Assembly: GCA_946800325.1 (NCBI GenBank) | Contig: OX326959.1 | Coordinates: forward strand, 15,220,862 to 15,284,861 | Length of the DNA: 64,000 nt | Origin: Luzula sylvatica | Taxonomy: Eukaryota > Streptophyta > Magnoliopsida > Poales > Juncaceae | Direction of reading: 5' to 3' | Notes under the pieces: model-generated | What the model was told of the DNA's origin: nothing | The model's database searches: none | What the model saw: the letters and a program-made list of their open reading frames with translations, nothing else | Program-made: the position numbers and the translations under genes | Part shown: positions 34,871-47,117 of the stretch, piece by piece | Numbering within the stretch: the stretch's first letter is position 1 | How the letters are laid out: every line of letters begins with the position of its first letter

Positions 34871-35489
34871 TTTATAAAATTTATTATAATTGTTTTCATT
34901 TTAAAGCAGCAAAAAAAAATGTATTTTCGAATGCAGGTACTAACACCTTTTCAGGAATTTTATTTGTAAGAATTTAGGGACCTATAGGTAAATATGTCGG
35001 TACTTTTTACTTGTATGTCCTAATTGAATTGTGTTTGTTTTGTTAGGTTTTCCATTGTATGTGGAATGACTGTATAAAATTGGAGAGATTTATCTTGAAT
35101 TTCCAATTTATTTATATTTTTTCTATTAAATATGAATTTATGTGAAAAATCAGCATTACAATATTTCTTGTGATGTTTAAAATTGTACAAAAATTAGTTC
35201 TGCATTATTTACATGTTTATGCATCTTTTTCATGTTTGAAAATTTATCTATTTATAAGAAAATAAAAAGATCAAAAATAAATAGATAATTAGGTTAAATT
35301 GCTATGAAAATTCTTCATTTACTCTGTTTTGTTTTATAAAATAGATTTTCTGATTTTTTTATCTTTTAAAATCACCAAAAGTATCATGTTTAAAAATTAA
35401 AATTGATTGTGCTTACTTTGTTTATAATCTCATCTCACTCAATTTCATTTATTGTTCTGGACTTTTTGTGTAATGGTCGAGAGTTCTCA

Positions 35490-35845
35490 TCTTATGGTGG
35501 CTATTCTTGAGTGCAGACAATATTTTTCTTTAAACCGTCTTGAAACCTCTTGGAAATTGGTAAAGGACTCCCTTGGAGTTGGTAGAACCAATTTTTTGGA
35601 CCGTCACCTAGAGAATATGAAAAAAATATTAGTAAGATTTTATCAAAAACTTCATGAGTGTTATAGATAGCACGATGTATTTTAACATCTTTTATATATT
35701 TATGAGGGTTCTCGTTAGATTTTTCGTAAAAGATTGGTAGAGAATTGATTGTTGCATGATTAATCTTCAAATTTGGAATATCAGGTATACCGACGTTAAA
35801 CGGATTTTCTTCAAGAGTTGGTGTGACCAATTCTCCTAGCCCCTA
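35490..35845 (-). mobile_element. Ty3/gypsy-type gag fragment
   Basis: The minus-strand frame 35501-35830 reads VTPTLEENPFNVGIPDIPNLKIN..INSLPIFYEKSNENPHKYIKDV..FFSYSLGDGPKNWFYQLQ. This is the pattern of the retrotransposon gag N-terminal half in plant gypsy elements ('LPxF.GxxxEDPHKHLKEF', 'FPFSLxDxAKxWLY'). No protease, RT, LTR or primer site lies nearby, so it is an isolated decayed fragment. Confidence 0.75.
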
Positions 35846-35913
35846 GGGTTAGGGCTTTTGGCATATTCACGTGATTTCTATTAAATTCATTCATATGGTT
35901 GTCCATATTGGGC

Positions 35914-36841
35914 ATGTGTTGATTTGGTCCATGTATTTGATAATCCATGTGAGTTGTTTGATTTGTTGTATTTTGAAATTATGTATATCAAATCCTTTGT
36001 TTGATTATTTGGTACAAAATCCAGGATTTAAATATTTAAATATTATATTATATTTATATTATTTTATTGAATTATAATATTGTATTATATAATATATTAT
36101 ATTATATTACTTCAATTCTTATTATATAATATAATATAATATAATATTATATTATAAAATAACATTATATAATTTAATATAATAGTATATGTATGTCATT
36201 TAATTCTTATTATATAATATAATATAATGTAATATTATATTACTTTAATTTATTTATATTATATTATATTATATTATTTTATATTATATTATATATATAT
36301 TATGATGTTATCTGATGTTATATTATATATCGTTATATTATATTATATTATACTATATTATAATATATTATATTATATTATATTGTTTTATATTATTTTA
36401 TATTATATTGGTTTATATTATATTACATTATATTATATTAGATTATATTAGATTATATTAGATTATATTATAATATATTATATTATATTATATTATTTTA
36501 TATTATATTATATTATATTATATTATCTATTGTTTTAAATTTTATTATATTAAATTTTATTATATTACATTATAGAATAGTACATAATATATTATTTATT
36601 GTTGTTTAATATAATATAATATAATTATTATTTATGAATATAATTTGAAGAAATAATATTATAATCAAATACATGGATAGCTATATCCATGTATTTGAAA
36701 TACCAATTTTTTAGTGGGAGTACAAAATAAATGGACAAGAAAATTTATCCCATTTAATCCCTCAAATCAAACAAGGGATTTTAGGCTTATCCCGGATATT
36801 GAAATCATATCCTATCTAATCCCTCAAATCAAACATGCCCA
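35914..36841. mobile_element. Possible MITE-like element containing the AT array
   Basis: Imperfect inverted ends (gggcatgtgttgattt / aaatcaaacatgccc) are flanked by 'att' on both sides. Copies of the same end occur at about 26,225 and 55,240. The interior holds the ATATT array. No coding capacity. The 3-bp flank match is too short to prove a target duplication. Confidence 0.45.
36050..36620. repeat. ATATT/TTATA low-complexity array
   Basis: About 570 bp of near-pure A/T built from 'attat' pentamers (tattatattatattat), with inverted stretches that could form long cruciforms. It sits inside a larger segment whose ends, 'gggcatgtgttgattt' at about 35,915 and its complement 'aaatcaaacatgccc' at about 36,840, form imperfect inverted repeats. 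Confidence 0.85.
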
Positions 36842-37204
36842 TTATTTTCACTATTAATTGAAATATTGAGAAGATTTTGAGAATTGTGGAGTCCAATTTT
36901 CTTCGATTTTTGGTCTTTCTTCGTGGTTTCTTTGTTGATTGATTTAATCTTTTTTTTTCTTGGATCTTGTGTTGTGCATAAACGTTATTTGTTCCTAGTT
37001 TTTTGGGACTTTTTAACCAATAATGATAGACATCTAGATTTGGCACATAGATTTCATCTAGAAGTGTACGTGGCAAATGTGCAGTCACATTAAATTTTTA
37101 AATGAAAATAAAATTTTAGAAATTCTAAATTTGATTGCCACGTGTATTTCTTGGTGCAAATCTAGACAAAAAGTCTAGGTGACTATGATTATTGTTTTTT
37201 AACC

Positions 37205-38287
37205 TTATGACCATGTTTGGGAGGTGAATAAGCATGTGGTAAGCATGCTTATTCCAATTTTTTTATCCCAAACACCATAATTTTTGATGGGGTAAGTGGG
37301 GTTAAGAAAGGAATAAATCCATAAAATCTTACTCCACCTCATGCATGGAGTAACCTTATTCCGGATTTTTGGTACCACTTTGCCCTCATTAACCCTCTTT
37401 CAACATAATTTTATTATTTTTCACATTTCTCTTTCATCACTTCATCTTCTTCCCAATACATTTTTTTCATTATATTATTCCGTTTTTTTCGTTCAAAGTT
37501 AGATCTCTTTCGTTATTTTCATCTATTTAAGAATTAAATTACATCATTATCTTATAATTTGTATTCACTTCAATTTGAGATCACTCACGAGATAGTTTTT
37601 TTCGAAAAAAAAAATCAAGTTCTCTCAATTATAATCATCATTGGAGAGATCTTGAAATTAGAATAATGTTATGTGTGATATTTTTGTTTACTTTTTTATT
37701 TTTCATGAGAGGGGTTTAAATAGTTATTTTTTTATCTTCAAAAAATAAATTAAGTTGATTTATAAATAACTAATTTATAAGAAACCAATTTAATAAACTA
37801 CTTCATAGTTAATATTAAACCTGTGGATTAGTTTTTCATAAATTTTTAGAAACCAATTTTAGGAATCAGTTTTTAAGATATGACGTATTTTTAGTTAAGT
37901 GATTTTGTTAGTTTTATATTATTAACTTGTTAGTATTTTATTAGTTTAATATTAAATGTCTTGATTATTTTTTCATAAATTTATCAAGTTTATTTTAATT
38001 TTATTAACTTCATTTTTATGTTTCAATAATATATATATTTAACTGAAAAATGGATAATTTTTAGTTTTATTAACTAGGTAATATTTGTCATTTTCAATAT
38101 TCATAAAATAAAAAATAACATGAGTATTTTGGTTATCTCAAAACATTTGTTTATTAAAATGAATACTACCCAATTGTTATTCCTTCACTCTACCAAACAC
38201 AATTTTAAAATAAAGAATTAAGAGAGAATAGCACGTTACCCCTCCAAAAAATTATACCAACCTTATTCGGTTCCAAACACAGCCTAT
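37205..38287. mobile_element. Possible PIF/Harbinger-like non-autonomous element
   Basis: The left end has 'ccatgtttgggaggtgaata' and the right end, reversed, 'ggctgtgtttggaaccgaat', both followed by 'aag'. This resembles the GGxTGTTTGG ends of Tourist/PIF-type elements. About 1.08 kb, AT-rich, no transposase. The match between ends is partial and the target duplication is not clear. Confidence 0.4.
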
Positions 38288-38991
38288 AGTGCTCGTAGCC
38301 TTTTGGGCCTTTTGCTTATATCATTTTGGGGTTCAGTCTTTTAGAGCTTGCTTCCTAGAGTCTTACGGGGTTAGTGCTCCTAAAAGTCGTACTAAATTGA
38401 GTCAAAAAATAAATTTATAAAGAGCGAAACATCAAGTTCAAGAAAAATTGAAAAAAAAAAATTAAACTCTAGAAACTTAAAACAATATTTTCTTGACAGC
38501 GGTACCATTTGATAGCCCAAGAAATATTGTCGTTTTATGGTTAATAATCTTGGAGTTAATCAACTATATGTAATTTGGGGGCATTTATGTGTAAAGTAAT
38601 TTGTTATGTTGGTTCAAACTTGATGTTTCGAGTTATTTTGAATGTTATTTGATTTGATATAGTTCATAGGTCATCTTTCAAAACACGTTTGATTTATCGT
38701 TAATTATCTGTTACATGTAATATATAGATTATTATTATCCTCTTGTACCGATCTAAACTTATGCTATACAAATCTGTATTTTTTTGCGCTAGTATTTAAT
38801 ATTTTGGCCAGATAAAAATAAATAAAAAACATATCATATAAAATAAACAATCATCAAAATCCACGTTTAAAAGAAACGAGAAATTCAAAACTACTCTCCA
38901 TGCTACAAAGAAATTTAACAATACAATAATATTCTCTCGCACATGTAAAAAACAATAGAGGCATTCTCGATTGTACAGAAATAAGACGAAA

Positions 38992-40085
38992 TCATATTTC
39001 CTTCATTCTCCTTTGGTGCACATCCCAATTGTAGACCCGTGCAATTGTAACCTTGATTCAAAACAACAAATTAACATAATTTCAACAAGAAATTAGATAT
39101 ATATTCAAAGAGATTAAGAAACCTGAGTAATTGTCTCTTGGTCCCTAATAAATTGTAAATCCGCAACAAGGACTTCTAAGCTAGCTTTTGCATTCTCCAA
39201 ATTCTTTTTCAAAAGCCCATTTGCCTAAAATCAATTCGAATCATAATTGAGGGTAAATTATGGGTACATTTTTTTTTAATTTAGGGTTTACCTCGTCACA
39301 TGAATATTCGAGCATGACATTAGCACCTAGCCAAAGGCACACAGATTCGGTCCCGTCGATTCTTGCACGTGAATATATTCCCTCTGATAGTTCATAATCA
39401 GCAATTAGGGCCTGCATTTATACAATCATTTATTATATACACAAAATTAGGGATTTTTTTCATGTATAACCCTGCAAAATACAAAAATACCATGCATACC
39501 TCACCAGAGCCCTTTTTGGACTGTAACGTGGCGACTATGTCTAAGCATTTCTCTATGTCAGGAATTTTTGCCTGTTTATTAGAAATGAATAGTTAAAAAG
39601 ATAAATGAAACATGTGTACTGGATGAATTTAAAATCCATGAGCTAAATGACTTAATTTAAGCACAAATTTCAATTGTTTTCGAGATAACTTGTGAATGTT
39701 TCTTCAGATTTCACTATCCAAATTAAATCAAACTAACAAATGAATGCTGGAAAGTATGAAAAGTACCTGAAGATCCCTTTGCTGGGCAAGAAGCTTCATC
39801 TCAACTAACTTGTACTGTTGAAGCCTGTTTTAAATGATACTTGTAATTCATTAATCACTTGATCTATGATTGTATATGGAGTTATAATATGTGAAAAATA
39901 GAACGAGACAAATGATCTGACCTATCTTGAAGAAATGAGAGAGAAGAATTGACATCTAATCCGGACTGACTGAGATAGGTCTGAACGTCCTCGACGAAGG
40001 AAGCGGCAGGGATACCCCTCCGCTCCGCCACGCCTTGTGGAGTCGACGGATTGTAGGACGACGATGAAGCAGTAGTAGCCGCCAT
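38992..40085 (-). CDS. Prefoldin subunit 3
   Basis: Six exons join in phase: 39922-40085, 39767-39824, 39500-39571, 39292-39411, 39123-39224 and 38992-39051, giving 191 residues, the usual family length. The sequence follows plant and animal prefoldin 3 (VBP1): [17 protein letters not shown], a coiled coil [29 protein letters not shown], the hairpin region [29 protein letters not shown], a second coiled coil [24 protein letters not shown], and the end [19 protein letters not shown]. Prefoldin is a six-subunit cytosolic chaperone that passes unfolded actin and tubulin to the CCT chaperonin. Splice sites are all GT..AG and the gene is intact. The ATG at 40085 is the first in the leader. Confidence 0.95.
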
Positions 40086-40539
40086 TAATGGAGATGAGAT
40101 CGCTCAAAATTATTTTTCTACCAACACCGTCTCCAGTTACAGTTTACAATGGTAGAAATGTACAATTGGAGGAGAAAGAGGACTCAAAATGGGCCTGCTC
40201 TTGTGGGCTTTCATAAATAATTTTTGGCATGTTTATATTTTACAGTGTTTATATAAGTTTAGATGTCAATATAAGTTTTAATATTACTATACAATTTGTT
40301 TTGGTGTTGATATATTATTTTTAATGTTAATTTGGATAATTAATATGCTGGTTTCTGATGTTTATATATTAATTTTAGTTTTGATGCTTAATTCTTAATT
40401 TTTAATTTTTATTTCTAATACGTGTTTCTAGTATTAAAATAATTAAATCGATTAAGTATGAGGACGACTAGCGCACGTCGCAGTATTCCGGTTTGACGGA
40501 ATAAAAAGTATTTTTTAGTAGTTTATTCCCGTAACGCAT

Positions 40540-41010
40540 GCCGACAAAAAAAATACATAAATTGTTATACAAAGGATATATATTTAGTAAAAAATATATA
40601 CAAAAACGTGACTCGTGTAAATTTGTACAACATATATGTAAAAAAATATAATATGTATAATATTTCAAAAAGTTATATAATACATCTAAAATAAATAAAT
40701 GATACATCTAAATAGATGTTATAGATAAAGGTAAATCTTACATGTAAAAATGTATAGCGTATATTCTAAATGAAAAAACTATAACATATATAGAAGTTAC
40801 ATGTTACATTTAAAATATATATAACAAATCAATATATATATCATACATGTAAATATATATAACATGTATTGTACTTAGCAAGTGTAAATCATACATTTAA
40901 AAGATACATATACGTAAAAATGTACATATAAAATGTAACATATTTTAAAAGATACATGTAAAGATGCAACATGTATATGAAAGGTATATGATACATATAA
41001 TTTTTTTTAA
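40540..41010. repeat. Degenerate acatgtaaa/atatat repeat tract
   Basis: About 470 bp upstream of the prefoldin gene consists of loosely repeated 'catgtaaa', 'gatacatgtaa' and 'atatataacatgta' phrases. No coding potential and no clear element ends were seen. Confidence 0.55.
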
Positions 41011-41604
41011 AAACCTGGATAAGTGGTGTCGTCCTTTATGCCTTTTATTTTTTTGTACATAAAAACAAAATATCACATGACGTGCCAAGGTAAATTTTAG
41101 ATGAACAACGCGCAATATGTGCAAAAAGCATTTCTCATAAATTATTTTTGCGTCAACATATTATTTCGATACATCATTTTAATCATTGCATATTGTTTTA
41201 GATGTCAATGTATCAAGTTTAATGATTATGTTATCAAAGATTTACCTATTTGAAGTGCCAATAATTTATGAAATTTTATACTTCAAAAAACTGATTTTAC
41301 CTGTATTGCCGTATTCGCATCGTATTCTAAATCATATGTAAAAATATCGTATCGTCGTATCCGATGTGTATCTTATCATCGAATATGTGCAACATAGATG
41401 AAATTAGTTTTGGGGTCAATATTTTTAGTACAATTATTTTAATATTTGTAGTTGTTGGATTTCTCAGGATAACTAGTATACATTAATTTATTTGCAAAAA
41501 AAAAAAAAAAAAACAAACAGATGGCCCTGGGCCATGCATGGCCTTCGTAAAATATAAATAACATGTAAAACTAATAATATTTACTTCTTTCTTTTTATAA
41601 ATTA

Positions 41605-42403
41605 CTAGTTTTATCCCCGCGCAATTGCGCGAGATGTTTTTTATATAATTATTTAAATAGAATTAACGCGTGTGCGAATTAACGCGCATGCGTTTGAACT
41701 AAATTAATCTAATCACGACATATTTGCAAATATCATGATGTCAATAGATCTATGAGGCGTTTGAACTAAATTAATATAATCACGACATATTTGCAAATAT
41801 CATGATGTCAATAGATGTATGAGGTTCACGAAATTAGTCTATCACGAATATTAGTTTCTAATATAATTTGTATAAAGAGCATTTGCTCAGGTGCTTCTAA
41901 ATTCGATTAATATAATCAGGACATATTCACAAATTTTAATATGTATGTAAAATAGGAAACAAAGACCAAATGTAAAATAAGAAAAAATGTAAATAAAAAT
42001 GACCAAAATGTAGATTAAAACTAAAAAGGACCAACATATAAATAAAAAGGACCAAAATATAAATTAAAATGTAAAAAATGACTGAAATGTAAATAAAAAG
42101 GACCAAAATATAAACTTAAATTAAAAAGGACCAAAATATAAATAAAAAGGAACAAAATGTAAATTTAAAAATATAAAAAAGGACCGAAATGTAAATAAGA
42201 GAGGATCAAAATATAAATAAAAAAGACCAAAATGTAATTTTTTAAACTAAAAAAGACCAAAATGTAAATATAAAGGACCGAAATGTAATTTTTAAACTAA
42301 AAAAAGACCAAAATGTAAATTTAAAAATATTTTTTTTACAAAAAAGTCTTTGATGACGTGACCTCATGTATGATCTCCATTTCTTCCAACTTTATAAGTA
42401 AGA
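41605..42403 (-). mobile_element. Non-autonomous Helitron
   Basis: Read on the minus strand, it starts A|TCTTACTTATAAAGTTGG (5' end at 42403) and ends in a CG-rich hairpin, cgcgcaattgcgcg, followed by GGGATAAAACTAG|T (3' end at 41605). TC start, CTAG end, a 3' hairpin about 10 bases from the end and insertion between A and T without target duplication are the Helitron hallmarks. It is 799 bp with no RepHel protein. Its middle (about 41,940-42,330) is a degenerate tandem array of 'aaaaggaccaaaatgtaaat'. It ends 74 bp before the PPR start codon. Confidence 0.88.
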
Positions 42404-42477
42404 TAATTTTCAAGCCTGCCGGGTGGGTTAACTTATATTGATATATTACGAGGTCTTGGAGGGAATATTGTGCCTGA

Positions 42478-44139
42478 ATGCGAAAACTCCATGCCTCGCA
42501 GCATCTCACTCCACCTACGTATCCCACATGCATCCTTCTTCTCCGTTCATGCTCTTCCATTTCTCACCTTGTAGAGCTTCATGCCCAAATTATTCGCAAC
42601 CACCTCTTTTTCAGCCCATTCGCCTCCTCCTGTCTCCTTCATCTTTACACCACGTTGCCTCTTGCTTCTCTCCGACATGCCCATCACCTGTTCGACCAAA
42701 TTCCCCAACGGACCACTCATTCCTTCAATAGCCTCATCAAAGCCTATTCTAACTCCCCTTGGCCATTCAAATCATTTGGGCTGTTTCGCCGCATGATTAA
42801 GTCAAATATCCAGCCTGATTACTTCACATTTCCTTTTCTTCTAAAATCCTGCACCGAATTTTCTACGGGCAGTCAAATCCATGGCTACATGGTCAAATCA
42901 GGGTTTGATCGAGATGTATTTTCGATCAATAGTTTAATCCATATGTATGCTTCGTGTGGTAAAATCGAGCTCGCACATTGTGTCTTCGATACTACCATTG
43001 ACCGAGATGTAGCCACGTGGACCATTTTGCTATCTGGGTACGTTAACAAGGGTCTTATAAACCATGCTAAATACATATTCGACGAAATGCCTGATAAAAA
43101 TATCATTTCTTATAATGCTATGATTAATGGTTACATGAAAATTGGCAAGGTAAGCACGGCTCGCAAGCTATTCGACGATATGCCTATGAGGAACGTGGAC
43201 TCGTGGAATACTTTAATCGCAGGATATATAAAATGCAGAGACATAATCATGGCAACAAAACTATTCGAAGAAATGCCTAAAAAAGATATAATTTCATGGA
43301 GTACGATAATCACTGGATGTGTGCAATTGGGTCGTGCAAACGAGGCACTAAGTTTTTTCGAAGAGATGAAAGAATTAGGGTTTAAGCCCAACAAACCTGC
43401 TATTATTAGTCTCATCTCTGCTTGTTCTCAAATTGGATTTCTCGAACAAGCAATTCGAGTCCACGATTACATCAACACGAACAAGATTAAATTCGATTCG
43501 ATAATTGGTTCTGCACTGATAGACATGTACATGAAGTGTGGGTGTACCCAAAAATCTTTCGAGATTTTTCACATGTTGGTAGAAAAAAACGTAATTTCTT
43601 ACACGGCAATGATTCATGGGCTAGCTTTGAACGGACAAGTTTCGAAAGCCATTGAAATATTTACTCAAATGGAGGATAAAAAAATCAGACCCAACGAGTC
43701 AACATTCGTGGGCATTTTGTGTGCGTGTAGCCATTCAGGCCAAATCGACCTAGCCCTAAAATACTTCGAATTAATGAAGGTGAAATATGGAATTAAACCC
43801 CAAATAGAGCACTACGGTTGTTTGGTGGACACATTTTGTCGAGCAGGTTATTTACAAGAGGCAATGACGCTCGTGAAATCATTTCCAAATAACGAGATTT
43901 TGTGGGGATGTTTGTTGGGTGCGTGTAGCATTTACGGAGATGATAAAATAGGGGAAATTGCAGTTAAAAGATTAATGAAATTGAAGCCTGGATTTGGGGG
44001 TGTTCATATGTTATTGTCGAATATATATTCTGTGAAAGGTAGATGGGACGAAGCTGGAACGACCAAATTTAAAATCGATTTGGATCGTCTCGAGACAACT
44101 CCTCGACACAGCACGGTTGAAGTGGTATCATTCATATAA
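42478..44139 (+). CDS. PLS-class pentatricopeptide repeat protein (E-type)
   Basis: A single 553-residue exon, as usual for plant PPR genes. Tandem 31-36-residue repeats run from about residue 60 to 470, with repeated signatures such as NSLIHMYASCGKIELAHCVFD, YNAMINGYMKIGKVSTARKLFDDMP, WNTLIAGYIK and SYTAMIHGLALNGQVSKAIEIFTQM. It ends in an E-like segment (ILWGCLLGACSIYGDDKIGEIAVKRL..GGVHMLLSNIYSVKGRWDEA) that decays after VEVVSF. There is no DYW deaminase domain. Such proteins bind organelle RNA and act in RNA editing or processing. A clear transit peptide cannot be judged from the first residues. A Helitron lies immediately upstream; the PMEI-family gene converges 160 bp downstream. Confidence 0.93.
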   Translation: MRKLHASQHLTPPTYPTCILLLRSCSSISHLVELHAQIIRNHLFFSPFASSCLLHLYTTLPLASLRHAHHLFDQIPQRTTHSFNSLIKAYSNSPWPFKSFGLFRRMIKSNIQPDYFTFPFLLKSCTEFSTGSQIHGYMVKSGFDRDVFSINSLIHMYASCGKIELAHCVFDTTIDRDVATWTILLSGYVNKGLINHAKYIFDEMPDKNIISYNAMINGYMKIGKVSTARKLFDDMPMRNVDSWNTLIAGYIKCRDIIMATKLFEEMPKKDIISWSTIITGCVQLGRANEALSFFEEMKELGFKPNKPAIISLISACSQIGFLEQAIRVHDYINTNKIKFDSIIGSALIDMYMKCGCTQKSFEIFHMLVEKNVISYTAMIHGLALNGQVSKAIEIFTQMEDKKIRPNESTFVGILCACSHSGQIDLALKYFELMKVKYGIKPQIEHYGCLVDTFCRAGYLQEAMTLVKSFPNNEILWGCLLGACSIYGDDKIGEIAVKRLMKLKPGFGGVHMLLSNIYSVKGRWDEAGTTKFKIDLDRLETTPRHSTVEVVSFI

Positions 44140-44299
44140 GGGTCATTTATTAAATACATGTTTTAATCATCTAAAATTATTCTTTATTTGTATCTATATC
44201 TATGAAATCTGAACTGTATCTTTTTAATAACCGAATCTTATCTAAATCATTAAATCACAGAAAATAAATTCATTTCAATTAGTTGCACTCATATCTTAA

Positions 44300-44854
44300 T
44301 TACATAAGAGATGCCGCATCGGCAATTGCGAGGCAAATCTCAGCCAATTTGGCAAGCAAATCATCATAATTCTTCATAAGATTCGGCAATTTCAATTCGT
44401 AAAACCCATCATTGCACGTCTCCACATCGGTACCCACCGAACTCAACATGCTACCGATCGTCCCCTTATCGTGTACCTTTATCGCCTCGTTGGCCTTGTC
44501 GATGCTATACTCCACATCATCGTACAACTCAACGCAATCTTTCAAAGGGCTAATGACGGCTTTGTTCGTCGCGTTTCGATAGAGCAATTTCGCGATTGAT
44601 TTGGCATCTTCGGATTTTGATCGGACGGCTCGCATCGCGAGTTTGAGGACCGTGGATGGGCGTAACGGTTCCTTTACGGGGAGTTCGGATTGGATCGTGG
44701 AGATGCATAATTGTGGGTAGTTTGTGCGAGCGCAGAGAGATTTGATCAGGTTGTCTACGGGGGATGGAGAGGGAGATGAATATGGCTCCGCGAAGGTGGC
44801 GAGTAGAGAGATGGTGATCAAGAAGACGAACAGAGAAGAGAGGCTCGAAACCAT
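44300..44854 (-). CDS. Pectin methylesterase/invertase inhibitor family protein
   Basis: A single exon of 184 residues. A signal peptide (VSSLSSLFVFLITISLLATFAEP) precedes the inhibitor helical bundle. The four family cysteines form the expected pattern: Cys41 and Cys50 in the N-terminal hairpin (LCARTNYPQLC) and Cys107 (LKDCVELY) with Cys147 (VETCNDGF); an extra Cys174 lies in the last helix. Family members act in the cell wall on pectin methylesterase or acid invertase; sequence alone does not say which. The frame is open 26 codons further upstream, but that part is the GA-repeat leader (SLSLSLSHSK), so ATG 44854, followed at once by the signal peptide, is preferred. Confidence 0.92.
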   Translation of the reverse strand: MVSSLSSLFVFLITISLLATFAEPYSSPSPSPVDNLIKSLCARTNYPQLCISTIQSELPVKEPLRPSTVLKLAMRAVRSKSEDAKSIAKLLYRNATNKAVISPLKDCVELYDDVEYSIDKANEAIKVHDKGTIGSMLSSVGTDVETCNDGFYELKLPNLMKNYDDLLAKLAEICLAIADAASLM

Positions 44855-44859
44855 TTTTG

Positions 44860-44897
44860 AGTGAGAGAGAGAGAGAGAGAGGAGAGAGAGAGGGGGG
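44860..44897. repeat. GA microsatellite in the PMEI-family leader
   Basis: (GA)n with one ggag break and a G run just before the start codon of the inhibitor gene; read as CT on the transcript strand, a common plant 5' UTR feature. Confidence 0.85.
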
Positions 44898-44939
44898 TTT
44901 AAAAAAGATACCAACAGAGTAGGAACATACAAATTTCAT

Positions 44940-46458
44940 GTTTGATGAAATTGAGGCCTAATTAACTTCTTAACAGGAAATGCAAAATATATTTCTTCCT
45001 AATTTATTATTTGAGGAATTTCAAAAGACAACTACGTGCATTAACATTCTTCTTTGTTTTTGGGTTTTGGAAAGGCGTTATGCACAAATCGATGAATTTG
45101 GGGTTCCGCAATTTGTACTTTTGATCCAAACAAATAAAATTAGTTTTGATAGTACTGAAATGTAAAGAAATTCACGCTTTGTTACTTGCCTTGGAATAGT
45201 TGTACCCATTTTTGTTGCAAGAATAAAAGAAAAGAGATTAGGCAAGTAAAACATATTACATATACAATAAGTAATCGCATTTATGTCCAATAAAATTAAG
45301 GCGCCCAATCAATCAAACGACGTTACGTGTCATTTTTCTAAGGATAATTTCTCATATATCCTTCAAAAGTTAAAAATATTAAATTTGTTCCTCTAAATTT
45401 AATAATATAAAATTTATTTCTTTTAAACTCAATTTATTGCAAATTAATCTAATTTAATTACTCTGTTGAAAAAAAATGGCATGCTCAGCTTATCTTCTTG
45501 ACAAACTCAAGAGGACTAGTATACTGTATACCCCTAAGCTAAGAACCCGCCAAACTTTTTATCAAAAAAGAAAAACAAATCTTCTATACAAAATCTTCAA
45601 AATACTCCTCTACCAAATTTTTATTTTCAAATAACCTCCGAAGAGTTAAAACTAATCATGGATGGTGTTAAAAAAAATTTATAACCAAAATACCTTTCTT
45701 TTTACATATGTAGTAATTAAAAGAACATTTTTTTTTTGTTCATTTTAAAAAAGTCCTAATTATTTTTTAGCTTATAATAATTAAAAAAAATAATTAACAT
45801 ATGTTATTTATATAATTTTAATATTTCATACACTATGTATGTTTGACTTTTATATTTTTTTCCTGAAAAACTAACATAAAACAATAATAAAATGAACAAA
45901 AATATTAAAAAAACACCTTGCAAATATTTAAAAATTAAAATATTATGAAACTATTATGATTTATTTCGAGAAGTGTTATAAATAGTAAGGTGATTAAGTC
46001 ATGATAATTGAGTTTTCTTAAAGTAGGTAAATGGTAAGGTTGTTAAAGCAAGGATAGGATTGTTGAGTTTGTTAGGATTTATTTCGAGAAGTGTTATAAA
46101 TAGTTTTCAAATCGATTAAAAATGGTACAATGGTACAATCCATGAGAAGTTTCGCGCTACGCAGCGAGTTTTCTAAAATTAATATTATTATTATTTGATT
46201 ATGTAAATAATATATATTTGACGTATTTTTTATTAAAAAAAATAAATTACATAATTAGTATTTATGAAGAAGATAATTAGAAACAAGTCTTTATTAATAT
46301 GAAGTCATAGCAAAATTCAGATGAACGTATACTTAAAGGAAAAATCAAAAGCAACATATTGTTTTTGAGAGGAGGAGAAAAATATAACAACAAAATTTGA
46401 TCTTTAATAGTGAGAAGAGAGAGACCATGTGTAAAATTATATCTTGTTATTTTATTAT
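44940..46458. other. Intergenic AT-rich region
   Basis: No gene is supported. About 45,335-45,470 is a copy of the dispersed 'aaatttgttcctctaaa' repeat. A 30-bp direct repeat containing 'atttatttcgagaagtgtta' occurs at 45,957 and 46,077. 'cgcgctacgcagcga' near 46,150 could be a Helitron-type hairpin but lacks a CTAG end. Confidence 0.5.
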
Positions 46459-46782
46459 ATCTTATGTATAAATTTGAAAAATTATCCCTATCTCGCGCTG
46501 CCACATCACCAGGTAAAATTCCACCGTGAGATCATTATAACTTATGTATAAATCTGGGAAAATTATCCCTATCTCGCGCTGCCAAGTCACTAGGTAATTC
46601 TCCACCGTGAGATCATTATATCATATGTATAAATCTGGAAAAATTATCCCTGTCTTGCGTTGCCACGTCACCAGGTAATTCTCCACCGTGGGATCATTAT
46701 ATCATATGTATAAATCTGGGAAAATTATCCCTATCGTGCGCTGCCACGTCACCAGGTAATTCTCCACCGTGGGATCATGAGG
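46459..46782. repeat. 81-bp tandem repeat, four copies
   Basis: Four head-to-tail copies of an about 81-bp unit containing 'aaaattatccctatctcgcg', 'gccacgtcaccaggtaat' and 'tctccaccgtgagatcatta'. Copies differ at scattered sites, and copies 3 and 4 share 'gtgggatcat', suggesting stepwise growth. No coding capacity. Confidence 0.9.
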
Positions 46783-46789
46783 TAAATTT

Positions 46790-47110
46790 TAACTTCTAAT
46801 CTTGATCGTTCATCTCGGAATGCACCCGATTTTCGTACACCAAAATTATTTTCATCCATGGCTCATCATGGGCCAAGTCCAAATCTCCCTCTCATGTATA
46901 AAAGAGTCCACCGTTTCTCTCTTTTCATTTTTTTTCTCCATCCGACATAATTTCTCCATGGCGAAAAAATGGAGATTTTAGGGTTTCGTCTCGCCTCGCA
47001 AAGAATGCTTTGCCCTGCTTGACATAATCTTGCCTCAACGAAAAAGGAGGTCATGCAAGGGTTTTGACACGGCGGAACCACGGCAGAACCACCGCCACGA
47101 AAGTTTGTTT
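46790..47110. other. Spacer between the 81-bp and 249-bp repeats
   Basis: An 84-codon minus-strand frame (46866-47120) has no recognisable domain. Segments such as 'catgtataaaagagtccacc' and 'atggcgaaaaaatgg' look like a leader and start, but no protein family is recognised. Confidence 0.35.
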
Positions 47111-47117
47111 TTCGATT

